Shown piece after piece: positions 1 through 10,856 of a stretch of 64,000 nt of DNA. The translations under genes and the position numbers were made by a program. This DNA comes from Purpureocillium takamizusanense (Eukaryota; Ascomycota; Sordariomycetes; Hypocreales; Ophiocordycipitaceae): NCBI RefSeq assembly GCF_022605165.1, contig NC_063068.1:1860001-1924000 (forward strand), in the 5' to 3' direction. The notes under the pieces are model-generated. The model had not been told where the DNA came from and searched no databases. It saw nothing but the letters and a program-made list of their open reading frames with translations. Positions within the stretch are counted from its first letter, which is position 1. Each line of letters opens with the position of its first letter.

Positions 1-1166
1 ACTAACTAACGTACTTCGTACCAAGTACGGAGAAGACGGATGGACCCTGATCGGCGACGGACGGACGGACGGCTGAGATGGAACCGCAGACACCCTCAAA
101 GCACGGCAAGGCGATGTTGGCCTTCTTCCCCGAGCGCCCCCAGGCAACCCATCTCCAGAGACCACACACAGAGTTGCCTCTGTCAGCAACGGCATGTCTT
201 GCGATTCGTCGCCCGGCGATGCTGCCGAGTCCTGGGCTCCGACATGCCTTTGGCTGGTGGTCGGGACATCCGCGATAGGCTGCTGACGAAGTGCACTTCT
301 TTCCTACGATGCGCCCTCTTACGTGAGAGCTGCTCGGACCAACAACAACGGCATCGGTATCGAGCTAATGTAATGCCTCGAGCTCCGGGCCTGCTTGCAT
401 ATGTACAGTATGTATATACTTTGTACGTACCGAAAATGCGCGTGCCGTGGGTTGTGGTGAAGCTTGCGCCAAAGTCGGAGAGCAGATGCGAGGGAGAGGG
501 CAAGCAGGCGAGGATGCTTTGTTGCAGATCGACAGGGTATTGCTGCTACCGTGGAAATACAAACAACTTTGCTGTACCGAGTCGAGGCAGTAATAGTCAG
601 TTAGTTAGTAACCCACGCATGCATGCAATCCGTCAGCCAGCCAGCCGGGGTCGTCGTCCAGGGATTCATGTCTTGGTCTTGCATCCATCCCGCCATGGAT
701 CAAATCTTGACCGCCACGAGGCGGCAGCGACAGCAGCGAAGCCATCAATGCCGCATCAAATCGCATTCTTTCATCCTCTGGCGAACACGGGCCGGCTCAC
801 CGAGATCCACCTTGGGGCAAGCCAAAATGCAACAACGCCTCAGCTACCACTTCCCATGTCATGGCGTGTCATGCTGCCTGCCCTGCCCCGTGTAAGCTAC
901 GTAGCTCTTTCGGCAGCGCCTACCGTTCATGAATATCCCCGTTTCAGGTTGCTTTACCAAGTACTACGAAGCCTTTGGTCCTCGAATGCGCACCTGTGTC
1001 GCATCTTCTCCGAACGACATGGTGAGCGGCAAGCGACCAGGGCGACGACTACAACCTGGGCCCCTCGATTTTCCACATATATTTTTTGCAGAAGCATGGA
1101 ATACCCAGGTACGACGTAGCAACCTCGACCATACTCGACCTCGATTTGTGCGGCCGCTAGCCTGCA
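1..1166. other. Left-edge intergenic region
   Basis: I see no convincing gene. A long open frame crosses most of it but its translation is low-complexity and shows no domain. It contains one copy of the TACTTCGTA motif (12-20), an AT-rich partly palindromic patch near 398-430, and a TATA-like run at 1074-1085 about 85 bases upstream of the first gene's start. Confidence 0.5.
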
Positions 1167-2136
1167 ATGGCAGGCCAACCCGACGGGACAGCGCGAGAGC
1201 AGCAGAGCAGCGCGTAGGAAGCACGCCCGTCGGCCGGCGAGCCTTGTCTCGTCACCACCCCCGTTACGCCGCCCACCGCGCCGGCCGCTGGACCTGAGTA
1301 TTCCAGAGGCCGCCTCCAGTCGCGTACACCCAGGTCCAGCGCTGAGAGGGAAGCATCTCCACGCTCACCATGCCCTTCCCGGTTTCGAACTACAGCGCAT
1401 CAGCCCCCTCGCAAGCGCGCTGTCGGCAAGCGCACCGTCGGCCGTATAGATCCACCGGCGATTCTTGCGCGGTACCTTGGGCGTCTGGCATCCTGGGGGC
1501 CGTCGATTGAAGGCAGGCTCGCGGCGCACGCTTTCGTTGAGACAGCGTACTTCAAGCGAGAGCGCGAGCGAGAGGCTACCCGCGCGCAGCCACGAGGACC
1601 GCTCCGGGTGACCAACCCCGATCCCATCCCGGAGGAGCCAGAATCATCCAATGGAGATGGCGTAAGCAGAGAGCAGAGATGGCCTCCTTGATGAGGTACT
1701 GACATTATTTTAGACATCCAAAGTCGAGCCAAAGGTCATAGTTATTCCGCAAAATCAAGACCAAGGTGGAACAGAGCATTTCGACGAGGCCATGGAGCTT
1801 TTTGACGCTGAAACCTCGTCCGTTATCACGGCAATGACAACAACATCCTCCCGCTGCTCTGACGACTACAGCCAACCATCAAGCTCGTGTCTGGTGCCGC
1901 CAGTTATCTGGACACGTCCCTGGCGGAGGCAAGTATGGCGCGAGCCAGGCGCTTGGCTGTGCGGCCACTGCGAGCGATACCTGAACCGGGCCGACGTCGC
2001 GCTGGCACAGCAGCAGTTCGAACTGTCCCTGGCCTACCCATTCGTGAGGGAGGACGGCTTGCCGATCCGTCAAAGAACTTGCGAACAATGCAGGCAGCTC
2101 AGCTTTTGTAGAAGCTTTGAGCAGGACGGGCTATGA
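1167..2136 (+). CDS. Uncharacterised protein with two CxxC pairs
   Basis: Three exons (1167-1213, 1307-1661, 1714-2136) splice to 825 nt, 274 aa. Intron 1 removes an in-frame TAG; intron 2 has a CTGAC branch site 14 bases before its AG. The N-terminal 60 residues are Ser/Arg/Pro-rich and basic. A conserved-looking stretch encoded by exon 2 (IDPPAILARYLGRLASWG) follows, then an acidic linker. The C-terminal 60 residues hold CGHC and, 41 residues later, CEQC, a spacing compatible with one zinc site. No family is recognised. It could be a fungal-specific nuclear protein, given the basic tail and CxxC pairs, but that is inference. The exon 1 call is the least certain part; the frame of exons 2 and 3 is well supported. 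Confidence 0.6.
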
Positions 2137-2244
2137 TGGGGCTTGTGCTGATGCAATTTGGAAAGGAATGAAGGCATGGCCAGAACGCAGGTAGCCAAGG
2201 TGAAACGGAGCGATATATTGGGTTGTATATTATTTCTTCTTCTA

Positions 2245-3562
2245 TCAAGCGCTGGATTGACCAACGACGTGCACCTCCGTTGGCGCACCCTTTGGTGATG
2301 ACGATACATGGTGCTCAGACTCAGGCGCGGGGCTCTCTCTATCCAGTTCATCGGCAATGAGGGCCTGATGCTGACCCCGTTTTGCGTCGACGCGCCGCCT
2401 CCACGGCTTGTACAGGAGGATGGATCCGAGACCGACGACGACAAAGACGCCGCAGATGCTGCCGCCAATGATGTCGAAATGATCGCCCACATCGGAAACG
2501 CCGTCCCAAAACCTCCCTTCGGGCTCGGCCACGTTCTGTATCAGGGACAGGACCTGGATGATGCCGATGAAGGCGGAGACGAAGACGGTGATGCCGGTGA
2601 GGACAATAGAGTAGTAGAGGATGGCGACCACGTCGCGCCTAAAGGCTCTGGACGTGTAGAGGGCCATCATGAGGGCGCCGTCGGTTGTGTCCAGCAAGCA
2701 CATGCCGGCTGCCGGGAGGGGAGGGGGGGTTCATGATTAGCACCAATGCACACATCATCAACGGGAATAAGACCGGATCCGGATGCGTCGACTTACACGT
2801 AAAGAGAATGGGGAAGATGAGGATGAGCCATATGCTCGTCCCTTTGATGGCCTGGATGCTGGCGATGCCGAGAATGGCCACCTCGGAACTCGTGTCGAAG
2901 CCAAGGCCAAAGACGACGCCGAGAGGGTACATTTTCCAAGGGCGATCGATGGCCTTGAAAAGAAACTTGAAGGTGCGGGCGAGGAAGCCGGCGCCCTCGA
3001 GGTCAAACTGCCCGTTGCCCGCATCGGCAGCGCCCTCATCCTCGCTGTCCTCGCCCATGCGCCGCCGCGAGGCCAGCACCTCGCGCAGGCGCTTAACCAG
3101 CCTGTAGAGCACCCACCCGTTGCCGAGGCACAAGACGATGAGGAAGGTGGCGCTGACGGCGGTGCCGATGATGTTGCCGACGCGGGTGAAGCCGTCGAAG
3201 CGATCGCGCAGGGCGCCGCTGGTGGCGGCGACGACGATGCAGGTGACGATGACGATGGTGCTGTGGCCGAGGGAGAAGAAGGTGCCGACGGTGGCGGGGC
3301 GCTGGCCCGAGGCGATGAGGCGCCGCGTCATGAGGTCGATGGCCGAGATGTGGTCGGCGTCGAGGGCGTGCCGCAGGCCGAGCGTGTAGGACAGCGCGGC
3401 GGGCGAGATGAGCGCCGGGTGGAAGTGCAGCACTACGGCGATGGCGGACCAGACGAGGGCGTTGACGAGGACGAGCGACGAGATGGCTATCAGGCTGTTG
3501 GTGGGCAGGGGCCGTAGGAAGCCCGGCTTTGCCGGCAGGGGCAGCCCGAGGCGACGGCCCAT
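2245..3562 (-). CDS. NiCoT-family nickel/cobalt transporter
   Basis: Two exons on the minus strand (3562-2797, 2708-2245) give 1230 nt, 409 aa. It is a polytopic membrane protein for high-affinity Ni2+/Co2+ uptake across the plasma membrane, supplying for example urease. All NiCoT hallmarks are visible: the metal-binding HALDADHISAID motif (HX4DH) in an early helix, FFSLGHSTIVIV, LGFDTSSEVAILG, and LLDTTDGALM directly after the intron. A long acidic cytoplasmic loop lies between helices 4 and 5. The start was chosen at the ATG with a strong context (cagccATGG) preceded by a CAA-rich leader; an upstream in-frame start would add a His/Thr-rich extension with no likeness to the family. The C-terminus is a hydrophilic tail. 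Length fits the fungal members. Confidence 0.93.
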
Positions 3563-4831
3563 GATGGCTGTTGTTGTTGTCGTTGTAGTTTTCGTTGTCG
3601 CCGGAAGTGCGCTGAGTGAGTGAGAGTCCTGGTGTTTTGAACTCAAACTATCGTGATGATGAAGTTGCTTGAGTTGCAAGTCGAAAACACCATATCAAGC
3701 TGGCGTAGATGAAGACGAACCCTGCACGCAGCTACATTTAGGAATAAATAACTAGAAAAGAGGCATACTAAGAAAAGGAAAAGAGCAGGAAACCAAAAGC
3801 GCAAAAAAAAAAGAGCAGACCGACTTCGTGCAACCCCGATCGCCGCCGTGGTAGTGGTGGTGGTGAAAGCGCTCCGGCGCTCGCTCGCCCCGACCAGCGT
3901 GCTACTACCCCACATCTCGGCCGACGTCGAGATAAGAGACATGCAGCATTATAACGAGCAGCTTCAGGTAATAAAGCGAGGTTTGTGTGGTGTGGATTCG
4001 GCCGGCCCTGGCTGGCGCCCTGGGCGAGCGACTCGCGTGGCTTATCAGCCGCCGCCGGGCGGGCGCGCTAGGCCGTTGCGACTGTCGGGGCGTTCCGATG
4101 GGAGGGCATTTTGGCCGGGGTTGGCAGTCGGTGCCAGTAGGGACCGCCGAAGAATGAAGTGGCTGCTAGATGGAGACGTCTCTTTGGGGATCGGCTGTGG
4201 GGGAGCGATGGGGAGAGAAGGGTGGGGGTTGAGACGGCTCAGATGGGATGGACATGTTGGTGATGATGAGAGAGCGGGCAGGTGGTGGCACGAAAAACAT
4301 GCCATGAGAGAGAGAGCTGAGCAGCCTTCGCGTAACGAGATCAACAAGTTGAAGAACGCTGGTTTCTTTCTTCTTGATTACTTGATCAAAGCTACTCGAC
4401 CTGCTCATGACGTGCCGCTACGCTTGAAGTTGTCAGGTCTCCCCTCCTCCCCACTGATGAATGAGACCGGAACACCTTGGTCTTCACCCACTCTCCACCC
4501 TGCGTGTAGTACCAAGTTAGGAAGGAAGTGCCATCTGATATTCGCCGGGCCCTTTTCGCCGAGGCCATGGAAGACACCACCACCACCACCAACAAAAAAA
4601 GACAAGTCGACATTTCAGCCCGGAGACGGGTCAGACCCCTGTTGACGGGTGTGTAGTATGTGCATGTCTTGTTCCCCGGAGCCGACGATTTCCGTGCGCA
4701 ATAGCCTCGTCTCGTGCCGTCCCGCGTTGTAACAGCATCTTGGTACTACTGCTCTCATGTCGCAGCGTGAAGCTAAAGAAGCATGCAGCAGCGGGCTCCC
4801 GCGCATCTCGAGCTCCAGTCCAGTCCAGTCC
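3563..4831. other. Intergenic region upstream of the Ni/Co transporter
   Basis: It holds the 5' leader and promoter of the minus-strand NiCoT gene and the 3' flank of the A/B-barrel gene. The first 60 bases are GTT-rich (CAA-rich in the transcript). A 265-codon open frame on the plus strand here has no domain and is treated as chance. Nothing else is recognised. Confidence 0.5.
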
Positions 4832-5541
4832 TCATGCAGGCGGCGCCGTGCCGTCGTCGCCCTCTTTGTTTCCGTTTCCGCAGGCGCCCTTCAACAAGGA
4901 CGTCGCCAGCCACTCGCACATGGGCTCGTCCTCGGCGTCCACCTCAAAGTCGAACCTCGTGACGTCCTCTTTGTACGGCCACAGGTACGTGCTTGTAACC
5001 CTACATCGCCCAGGGGGGCCAGCCGTAGATGATTAGCGCCATTCCCATTATGCACTCCCCCTCTCTGCTGATTGTGATGGTAGTACGTAGCGGGATGCGA
5101 GTGCTCCAAGCCGGGGGAGGGGAGGGGGGATGTTTTTGTCTGTGTGTAGCCTGCTTGCTTGCTTGCTCACCGGTGGTGCTCGTCGCTCGCCTGGTACGCC
5201 TCCAGCGCCGCCCTGTCGCGGTGGAAGCTCAGCAGCGCGAAATGGTACCCCTTGCTGCGCTCGATGGGATCCGTCACCGACGGCCCCCCGACGACGAGTC
5301 GCTGGTTCAGCACGCAGGGCAGGCGGCGCAGCGTCTTGAGCTCGCGCACAAATGCGGCCTTGTGTGACTCGGAGACGTCCGGCCGGAACTTGAAGAGCAC
5401 TGTGGGGGTTGTCAGGGAAGTATTAGTCCATATACTGTTGTGGTCGCTTCCAGTCCCGCGACACGACATACGTCGAGGGCGTCATCTCTTTCTATGCCTT
5501 GGGCTTTTGCTCGCAGACCTACCGATGTGAATGACAGTCAT
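4832..5541 (-). CDS. Stress-responsive A/B-barrel (Dabb) domain protein
   Basis: Three exons on the minus strand (5541-5523, 5399-5171, 4991-4832) splice to 408 nt, 135 aa. The first exon is only 19 nt, ending in MTVIHI plus one base. The spliced N-terminus reads MTVIHIVLFKFRPDV, the usual opening strand of the Dabb ferredoxin-like fold. The middle has LPCVLNQRLVVGG and YHFALLSFHRDRAALEAY, and the end has TYLWPYKEDVTRFDFEV, all typical of fungal Dabb proteins. The family forms small dimeric barrels. Members include stress-induced proteins and polyketide-processing enzymes such as olivetolic acid cyclase, so a catalytic role cannot be excluded. The C-terminal 20 residues are a hydrophilic tail. 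No biosynthetic neighbour is adjacent. Confidence 0.88.
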
Positions 5542-6415
5542 ATTGGACTATGAGGGAATGCCTCTTTTGTTGTGTAAATTTGGTTTTGCTACTATTACCT
5601 AGTGCTGTTGTGTAAGTTTGCCCGCTCCGTTTAAGACCCTGGTGTGCCCCAATGCCCCCCAGTGTCTTGAAAACGGGAACAGTCCGTAGTCGATCCACAG
5701 CGGCGGAGAAAAGCCGCGCAGGCAGTTCCAACTTCTCTCCCCCTCTCTCTCCCCCGCCTCTGGGCAGGTTCTATCTACCCAGTCCAAGACAGGCGTCTAC
5801 TCGGCAGCAAGACGGGCCAAGACCTCCGAAGGGCCTGTTTGGAAACGTAATAGTAGCAAGCCCCAGACACATCAAAGGGCTATCCAAGGGCAGACGTCCA
5901 CAGAACAGACAGACTATTATTTGCGCCTGTGACACGTACCGCATATCGCAGTTTCGCCGACGAATGATCAAATGCGCGCAACACAACGCCGTGCCAAGAG
6001 CGCGCGTTGCAATAAGACTGTATGTAAATACATGTTGCTGCTGTTGATTTGTTTAGCTAGGGCGTGGGTGGTGACACGACACCACCCCATCGTTGTGTGC
6101 CCCTTTTACGTATCAACTTAGTAGCTAGTGTGGAAAAATCTCCGTGTTGGCTTCAACTCACACCGTTGCGCAACCACCCTGTTTTGGAAGATAACCACCT
6201 CTTTCAGTGGGCATCGTGGCCGCTGCAAGGGTGCTCGAGGGCCAATACTGAACGTAATTTCCTACTGTAGCTGAGCGCGCGTGCACTGCACTACCAGATA
6301 GACCCTCCTCAATAGCCCACAACAGCGCGACGCGTCAAAGTCACACACGACTCAAGCGGCAAAGTGAGGCTATTCGCAGCACCACCGTCGCCCCCGTCAG
6401 AGCAAGTGATTCAAC
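5542..6415. other. Divergent intergenic region
   Basis: This lies between the minus-strand A/B-barrel gene and the plus-strand FAR1-type gene and must contain both promoters. I see no gene, repeat or RNA in it. Confidence 0.5.
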
Positions 6416-6964
6416 ATGTCCATTACGCAAACCGCCTATCCGAGCCTCGAAGCCGCCAAGGCTGCCGCCAATGACATGGCCAAGACGCAAGGCTTTGCCC
6501 TGGCCACGCGCACGAGCAAAATGGACGGCGCCGGCGTCGTCAAGTACCTCATCCTGCGCTGCTCCAAGGCAGGGCAGTTTCGTCAAGATCCCAATGTCCT
6601 CTCGACCCACGAGACCAAGAGGCGGTGTAGAAAGACATCGCAAAAGACCGGCTGTAAGCTCACCGTCATCACCAGCTACAACGGGGCCTTGAACAAGTGG
6701 CTCGTGCGGATGCCCAGCGGCTCGGGCCACAATCACGCTCTCTTGCCGCCGCAGGCTCACACAAAGTACCGCATCGAGGCAGTGACGGCACGACTGGGCG
6801 ACATAGTCGCTCTATACAACGACGGCATCGCGCTAGTCGACATCGCTGCGCGGCTCCGTGCCGCTGCCGCGCCCGATGACGATATCGCCACCATCACGAG
6901 CCAGGACGTCAGGAACGCCCGATCACGCCACAGGAGAGACGAGGAAATGGCATATACCCCTTGA
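6416..6964 (+). CDS. Solo FAR1-type DNA-binding domain protein
   Basis: Single exon, 182 aa, ATG in a good context (tcaacATGT). Residues about 10-115 match the FAR1/WRKY-GCM1-like zinc domain that forms the N-terminus of Mutator-like (MULE) transposases: an opening YPSLEAAKAAANDMAKTQGF, a YLILRCSKAGQ strand with the first Cys, RRCRKTSQKTGCKLTV with further Cys residues, and the terminal zinc ligands in GSGHNHALLPP (HxH). No transposase (DDE) domain or SWIM finger follows; the protein ends about 65 residues later in an Arg-rich tail. No terminal inverted repeats were seen around it. It is therefore read as a domesticated, or N-terminal remnant of a, MULE-type element that may act as a DNA-binding protein. 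Confidence 0.75.
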   Translation: MSITQTAYPSLEAAKAAANDMAKTQGFALATRTSKMDGAGVVKYLILRCSKAGQFRQDPNVLSTHETKRRCRKTSQKTGCKLTVITSYNGALNKWLVRMPSGSGHNHALLPPQAHTKYRIEAVTARLGDIVALYNDGIALVDIAARLRAAAAPDDDIATITSQDVRNARSRHRRDEEMAYTP

Positions 6965-7019
6965 GCACCACCCAGTCATCTTGCTCTAACCTTTCTTTTT
7001 CGCTTCCCATCCTACTCGC

Positions 7020-8099
7020 CTATGCCAACGGCTCGAGTCTCCTCGCAGACACCCTCTCAGCCTCTTCATTCAGCGCGTCAACCTCGGCTTGGACGAGCGG
7101 AATGCCCGTTTTCTCCCGTTCCAGTTGTGTCAATTGCTCAATCTCTCCGGGAAAGTATATCCGCTCGACGCCCGCCGCCTTGTCGGACCCCACGACTCTG
7201 TCGTAGAGGTACTGCATCCGCTCCCGAAACTCGTCCAGGTCCATGAACAGGTCCGGCTTGATGACGACGAGGAAGTGGCCGACATCGGCCGGCCGTGACG
7301 GGTCGTAGGGGTTCGTGACGTGGCCTGCGAATGCCGAGCCCGACAAGACCCCTGAGAAGACGTCCATCATGATGGACAAAGCCGAGCCCTTTGGCCCTCC
7401 CATGGGCAGCATAACGCCGCCCAGCGCTGCCTCCGGATCGTCGGTCGGACGGCCCTCTGCATCCAGTGCCCAGTCAAGCGGAATCTTCTCGCCTCGGCGC
7501 TTGGCCTTGTAGATCTTGCCACGCGCCGCCACCGAGGGTGCCATGTCGAGGATGAAGTCCTTCATGGGTCCCTTCCCGGGCGCGCCGCAGGCGATGGGGG
7601 AAACGCCCATGAGCTTGCTCTTGCCGCCCCACGCGGGCAGCGCTGGGCTCGAGTTGGTAAAGACGAGGCTCATCATGTTTGCGTCGAGCGCCTGCTGGAC
7701 GGCCCACGCGCTCATACCAAAGTGGTTCGAGTGCTTGACGCTCGCGAGACCGATGCCGTACGTGCGAGCCGAGGTGATGGCCGCGGCCATGCCGGCATGC
7801 GCCGCGACGAAGCCGAAGCCGTTGTGACCGTCGACGTGCGCCACCACGGGAGTGACCTGCTGGACGGACGGGCTGGCGCTGGCGGCGAGCACGCCCTGCC
7901 GGATGCGCTCCATGTAAGAGGGGATGCGATTCATGCCGTGCGTGTCCACGCCGCGGAGGTCGGCAGCAACAAGACAGCGGGCTACGATGGATGCATTCTC
8001 AGGGGGCACGCCATTTCCTTGAAGAATGTCTTGCATCAGCCGGCGCGCCTCCGAGGCGGCGACATATATGCGAGGCTGCTGCTGGCTTTCCTCTGCCAT
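7020..8099 (-). CDS. Ldh2/malate-type NAD(P)H dehydrogenase
   Basis: Single exon, 359 aa. It belongs to the Ldh2/YlbC/YjmC family of 2-hydroxy-acid (or imine) oxidoreductases, which are unrelated to Rossmann-fold lactate dehydrogenases. Diagnostic stretches are DLRGVDTHGMNRIPSY with the conserved Arg/His, VKHSNHFGMSAWAV with the catalytic His, and GGKSKLMGVSPIACGAPGK with the cofactor/substrate loop. Characterised relatives reduce 2-keto acids or 2,3-diketogulonate, piperideine-2-carboxylate or ureidoglycolate, so the substrate is open. The start at MAEES is the first ATG that fits the family; a longer frame upstream is in the promoter. It is divergent from the Zn2Cys6 regulator 405 bp away, suggesting joint control and a role in the adjacent dehydratase/SDR pathway. 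Confidence 0.9.
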   Translation of the reverse strand: MAEESQQQPRIYVAASEARRLMQDILQGNGVPPENASIVARCLVAADLRGVDTHGMNRIPSYMERIRQGVLAASASPSVQQVTPVVAHVDGHNGFGFVAAHAGMAAAITSARTYGIGLASVKHSNHFGMSAWAVQQALDANMMSLVFTNSSPALPAWGGKSKLMGVSPIACGAPGKGPMKDFILDMAPSVAARGKIYKAKRRGEKIPLDWALDAEGRPTDDPEAALGGVMLPMGGPKGSALSIMMDVFSGVLSGSAFAGHVTNPYDPSRPADVGHFLVVIKPDLFMDLDEFRERMQYLYDRVVGSDKAAGVERIYFPGEIEQLTQLEREKTGIPLVQAEVDALNEEAERVSARRLEPLA

Positions 8100-8504
8100 T
8101 GCGCAGCACAAGAAACCAAACCTGACGCGGTATGGCGGTAGACGTGGTGCGAGTGGCCGTGGATGTGCTGAAGAAGACGAGAATAGGAGGCGACTATGAG
8201 GGGGAAACGTGGGCAAGTAATGAGGAGGTGATTGAGCAACGATTCGTGATGGACATGATGGAGAGACTAGAGTGATGCTGGGCGACAAGCAAATAATAAG
8301 GAAAGAGCAGCCGTCGATGGTGAGCTCCAACTCCAGTGGGTGGGTGCAAACCTGGGCGTGGGCGGGGCGGGGCGGGGTTTCTCCGCCTCGTCGCCACCAT
8401 CCCACGGGCGGGCTTTTCCCGCTTCCCTCTTTCTCCATGCCTGCCTAGACCTCCTCTCAGGCCTCCTTTACACTCCCAGACTGCATCTTCGCCTCAAGTG
8501 GACA
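8100..8504. promoter_or_regulatory. Divergent promoter, Ldh2 gene / Zn2Cys6 regulator
   Basis: This 405-bp gap separates the start codons of two oppositely oriented genes and must hold both promoters. A CGG-N5-CGG direct pair occurs near 8131-8143; Zn2Cys6 proteins bind such triplet pairs, but whether this one is used is unknown. Confidence 0.45.
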
Positions 8505-10802
8505 ATGGCCGACGCTGCCGGGCGCATGCAGACGCCGACGGGCACACCAAGTCGGCAAACCCAACAACAGCACCGACGGCCGCGACTGCGGTTGGCCTGT
8601 CTCCGGTGCCAGCGGCGCAAGATTCGTGTAGGTCCTTGGCCTTGTTTTAATCGTGTGTAGCCATTACTGATCATGATGAATATACCATCATATAGTGTGA
8701 TGGCCAGTTGCCCACATGCAAGAACTGCCAGAATGCCGGCGCATCCTGCACCGATGGGCAAAGTGCGCGGCTCAAGGACCTGCCCCGGGCATATATCGTG
8801 GCTCTCAAGGATCGTATATCATGGCTAGAGTCCATCCTACAGGAAAGATGTCCCGACATCGACTTATCCGATGGGCCATGCTGCGCCTACAATGGAGACG
8901 GCCCTGAAGAGAGCACCCCCGTCAACACGAGCAGCGAGACCCTCGACAACACCCGGATAACGCCTCTCAACCCCGGAGTCGCGTCTCAGCAGCAGGCCTC
9001 TGCTGCCGACCTTTTCCCAGAGCACGCAAGGCAAGCAGGCCGATCAGCCGTTGGAGCTATGAATGCCAACCCTCTCTCCCATGAAATCGGCCTTGTGTCT
9101 CTAGGCACAAACCTCGACTCGCGATACATTGGCCCCTCGAGCGGATATTTTCTTGCGCGCGTCATGCTCACTGGTCAATATCGGGCAACTTCACCACCCA
9201 GCCGCGACTCTGCATTCTCTACTAGACTCGTGGAAGCTGCCCACGGGCCCCTTGATCTTCCTCAGAAAGAGATGGCCGAGGAGCTATGTGATCAATTCTT
9301 CGAGCTAATCCATCCACAATATCCGGTACTGCATCGCCCGACATTCACTACCACCCTGAGCAACATGTATGGGCGAGGCGAACAAGACCCCCTGTCAGCT
9401 TTCCAGGTCTACATGGTCCTTGCCATCTCTTGTCGCCTCAAATCAGGTCTACCAGGAGAGTCATACTGCATGTCAGCGCTAAAGCACTTTGATCGCCTCA
9501 ACGTCGAAAATTCCCTTCAAGGCCTACAGTGCCTAATACTTCTCACGTTATTTGCCATGCACAGCCCGAGTGTTCGACTGAATGTGTGGTATCTCAACTA
9601 CCAGTGCATCGCGGCCGTGCTAGATCTCGGCCTACAGCGGAACATAACCACCCGTTCTGGGATATCGTTGTTCGAGCAAGAGATGAGAACAAGAATATTC
9701 TGGGTGGTCTTTACTTTAGACCGAGCCATTGCGACGATGATGGGGCGCCCCATAGGTCTCAGGGACGAGGCGTGCGAGTTAAGGGTAAGCATGCATGCCA
9801 CATCCTTGACAGGCATTCTAACAAATATAGCTGCCCGAAGGGTTAGATGACGCCGCTCTTGCGTCGAGCCAACAGTCGCGGCCTTTGGCTTCGAATGCAT
9901 CGTACAATCCAATAGCATATTCAGTTCACCTCTTCCGACTTGCTAGAATCAATTCGGAGATAAAGTACGTGGCCAACAGTATCGTTCGCGACGCCCCAGC
10001 GTACGCCTACCCTACGGTTATCGACATTCACGAATGGCAAAGGGGTGTTTTGCGGCAGCTCGATGAATGGGCAAATGAGATCCCACCGAGCAATGAGTTG
10101 CAAGCGCTCCATATGAGACTCATCTGCCAGCAACGCTATCATTCCTTGCGCATGGTCCTCCTACGGCCCAGTCCCGCCATCCCAAAGCCCACCACCGAAG
10201 CGGTGGAACAGTGCTACCACAGCGCCCAGGAATGCCTTCACATATTCGACAAGTTGTATCGTAAGAATCTTTTGGTACACAGCTGGACGACATTCTATTC
10301 TTTGGCGCTCAGCACATTGACTCTACTCTATTGCCTGAAAACGGTGGCCAAGATTGCACAGGACGCGGATATTACAACCCTGATGTCTGACCTGAATATC
10401 AGCTCAAGTATACTGAGTGCGACAGGGGAACATTGGTCAGGAGCAAAGCGCTGCCGCGATATTCTGAACGACCTGGGCCGATCGATAATCCGACAACTAG
10501 TCGAGTCCGGGCGTCAGATTGAATCACCCACGACACAGCGGCGTCGAACGAGGAGCACAGTAATTGCCGAGCAGGGCAACGCGTTGACGGGTTTGCCGGG
10601 ATGCGACAACACGGTGACACCAGCCGCGGTGAATGTCAACCTGGAGACGGCGGGCGTATTTGAGATACCTATGAACCTCTTTGATGATTTTCTCACTACC
10701 GGCTCATTCGCCGACTATCTGGATGGGAGCGACACAAACATGGACATGATGATGCAGGGGTTGTTTGACGATTTCGGCTCGAATAGAGGCAACTCTGGCT
10801 GA
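8505..10802 (+). CDS. Zn2Cys6 fungal transcription factor
   Basis: Three exons (8505-8627, 8696-9784, 9831-10802) splice to 2184 nt, 727 aa. The first intron lies inside the zinc cluster. The spliced motif has the six cysteines in C-X2-C-X6-C-X6-C-X2-C-X6-C order (ACLRCQRRKIR then CDGQLPTCKNC), residues about 31-58. A short coiled-coil linker (YIVALKDRISWLESIL) follows. The middle homology region (Fungal_trans) starts near residue 200 with FFELIHPQYPVLHRPTF and includes RTRIFWVVFTLDRAIATMMGRP. The C-terminus is acidic/hydrophobic, typical of an activation domain. It is a nuclear DNA-binding regulator. Its position between a dehydrogenase and a dehydratase, 54 bp tail-to-tail from the latter, makes it the probable pathway-specific regulator of the 7-14 kb genes. 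Confidence 0.93.
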
Positions 10803-10856
10803 AAGTCGCAAGTCACACTCGTCTGGGTGAAAGAGATCCAGGAGGGCGAGCAAAGT

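Noticed and set aside
40..1119. 359-codon open frame on the plus strand
   Set aside because: Translation is Arg/Cys-rich without any domain, overlaps competing frames of similar quality, and the frame continues beyond its start without a defined promoter or Kozak context.
3848..4645. 265-codon open frame in the NiCoT upstream region
   Set aside because: Starts with a Val run from GT repeats, no domain, and lies in the promoter/leader of the transporter; treated as chance in GC-rich DNA.
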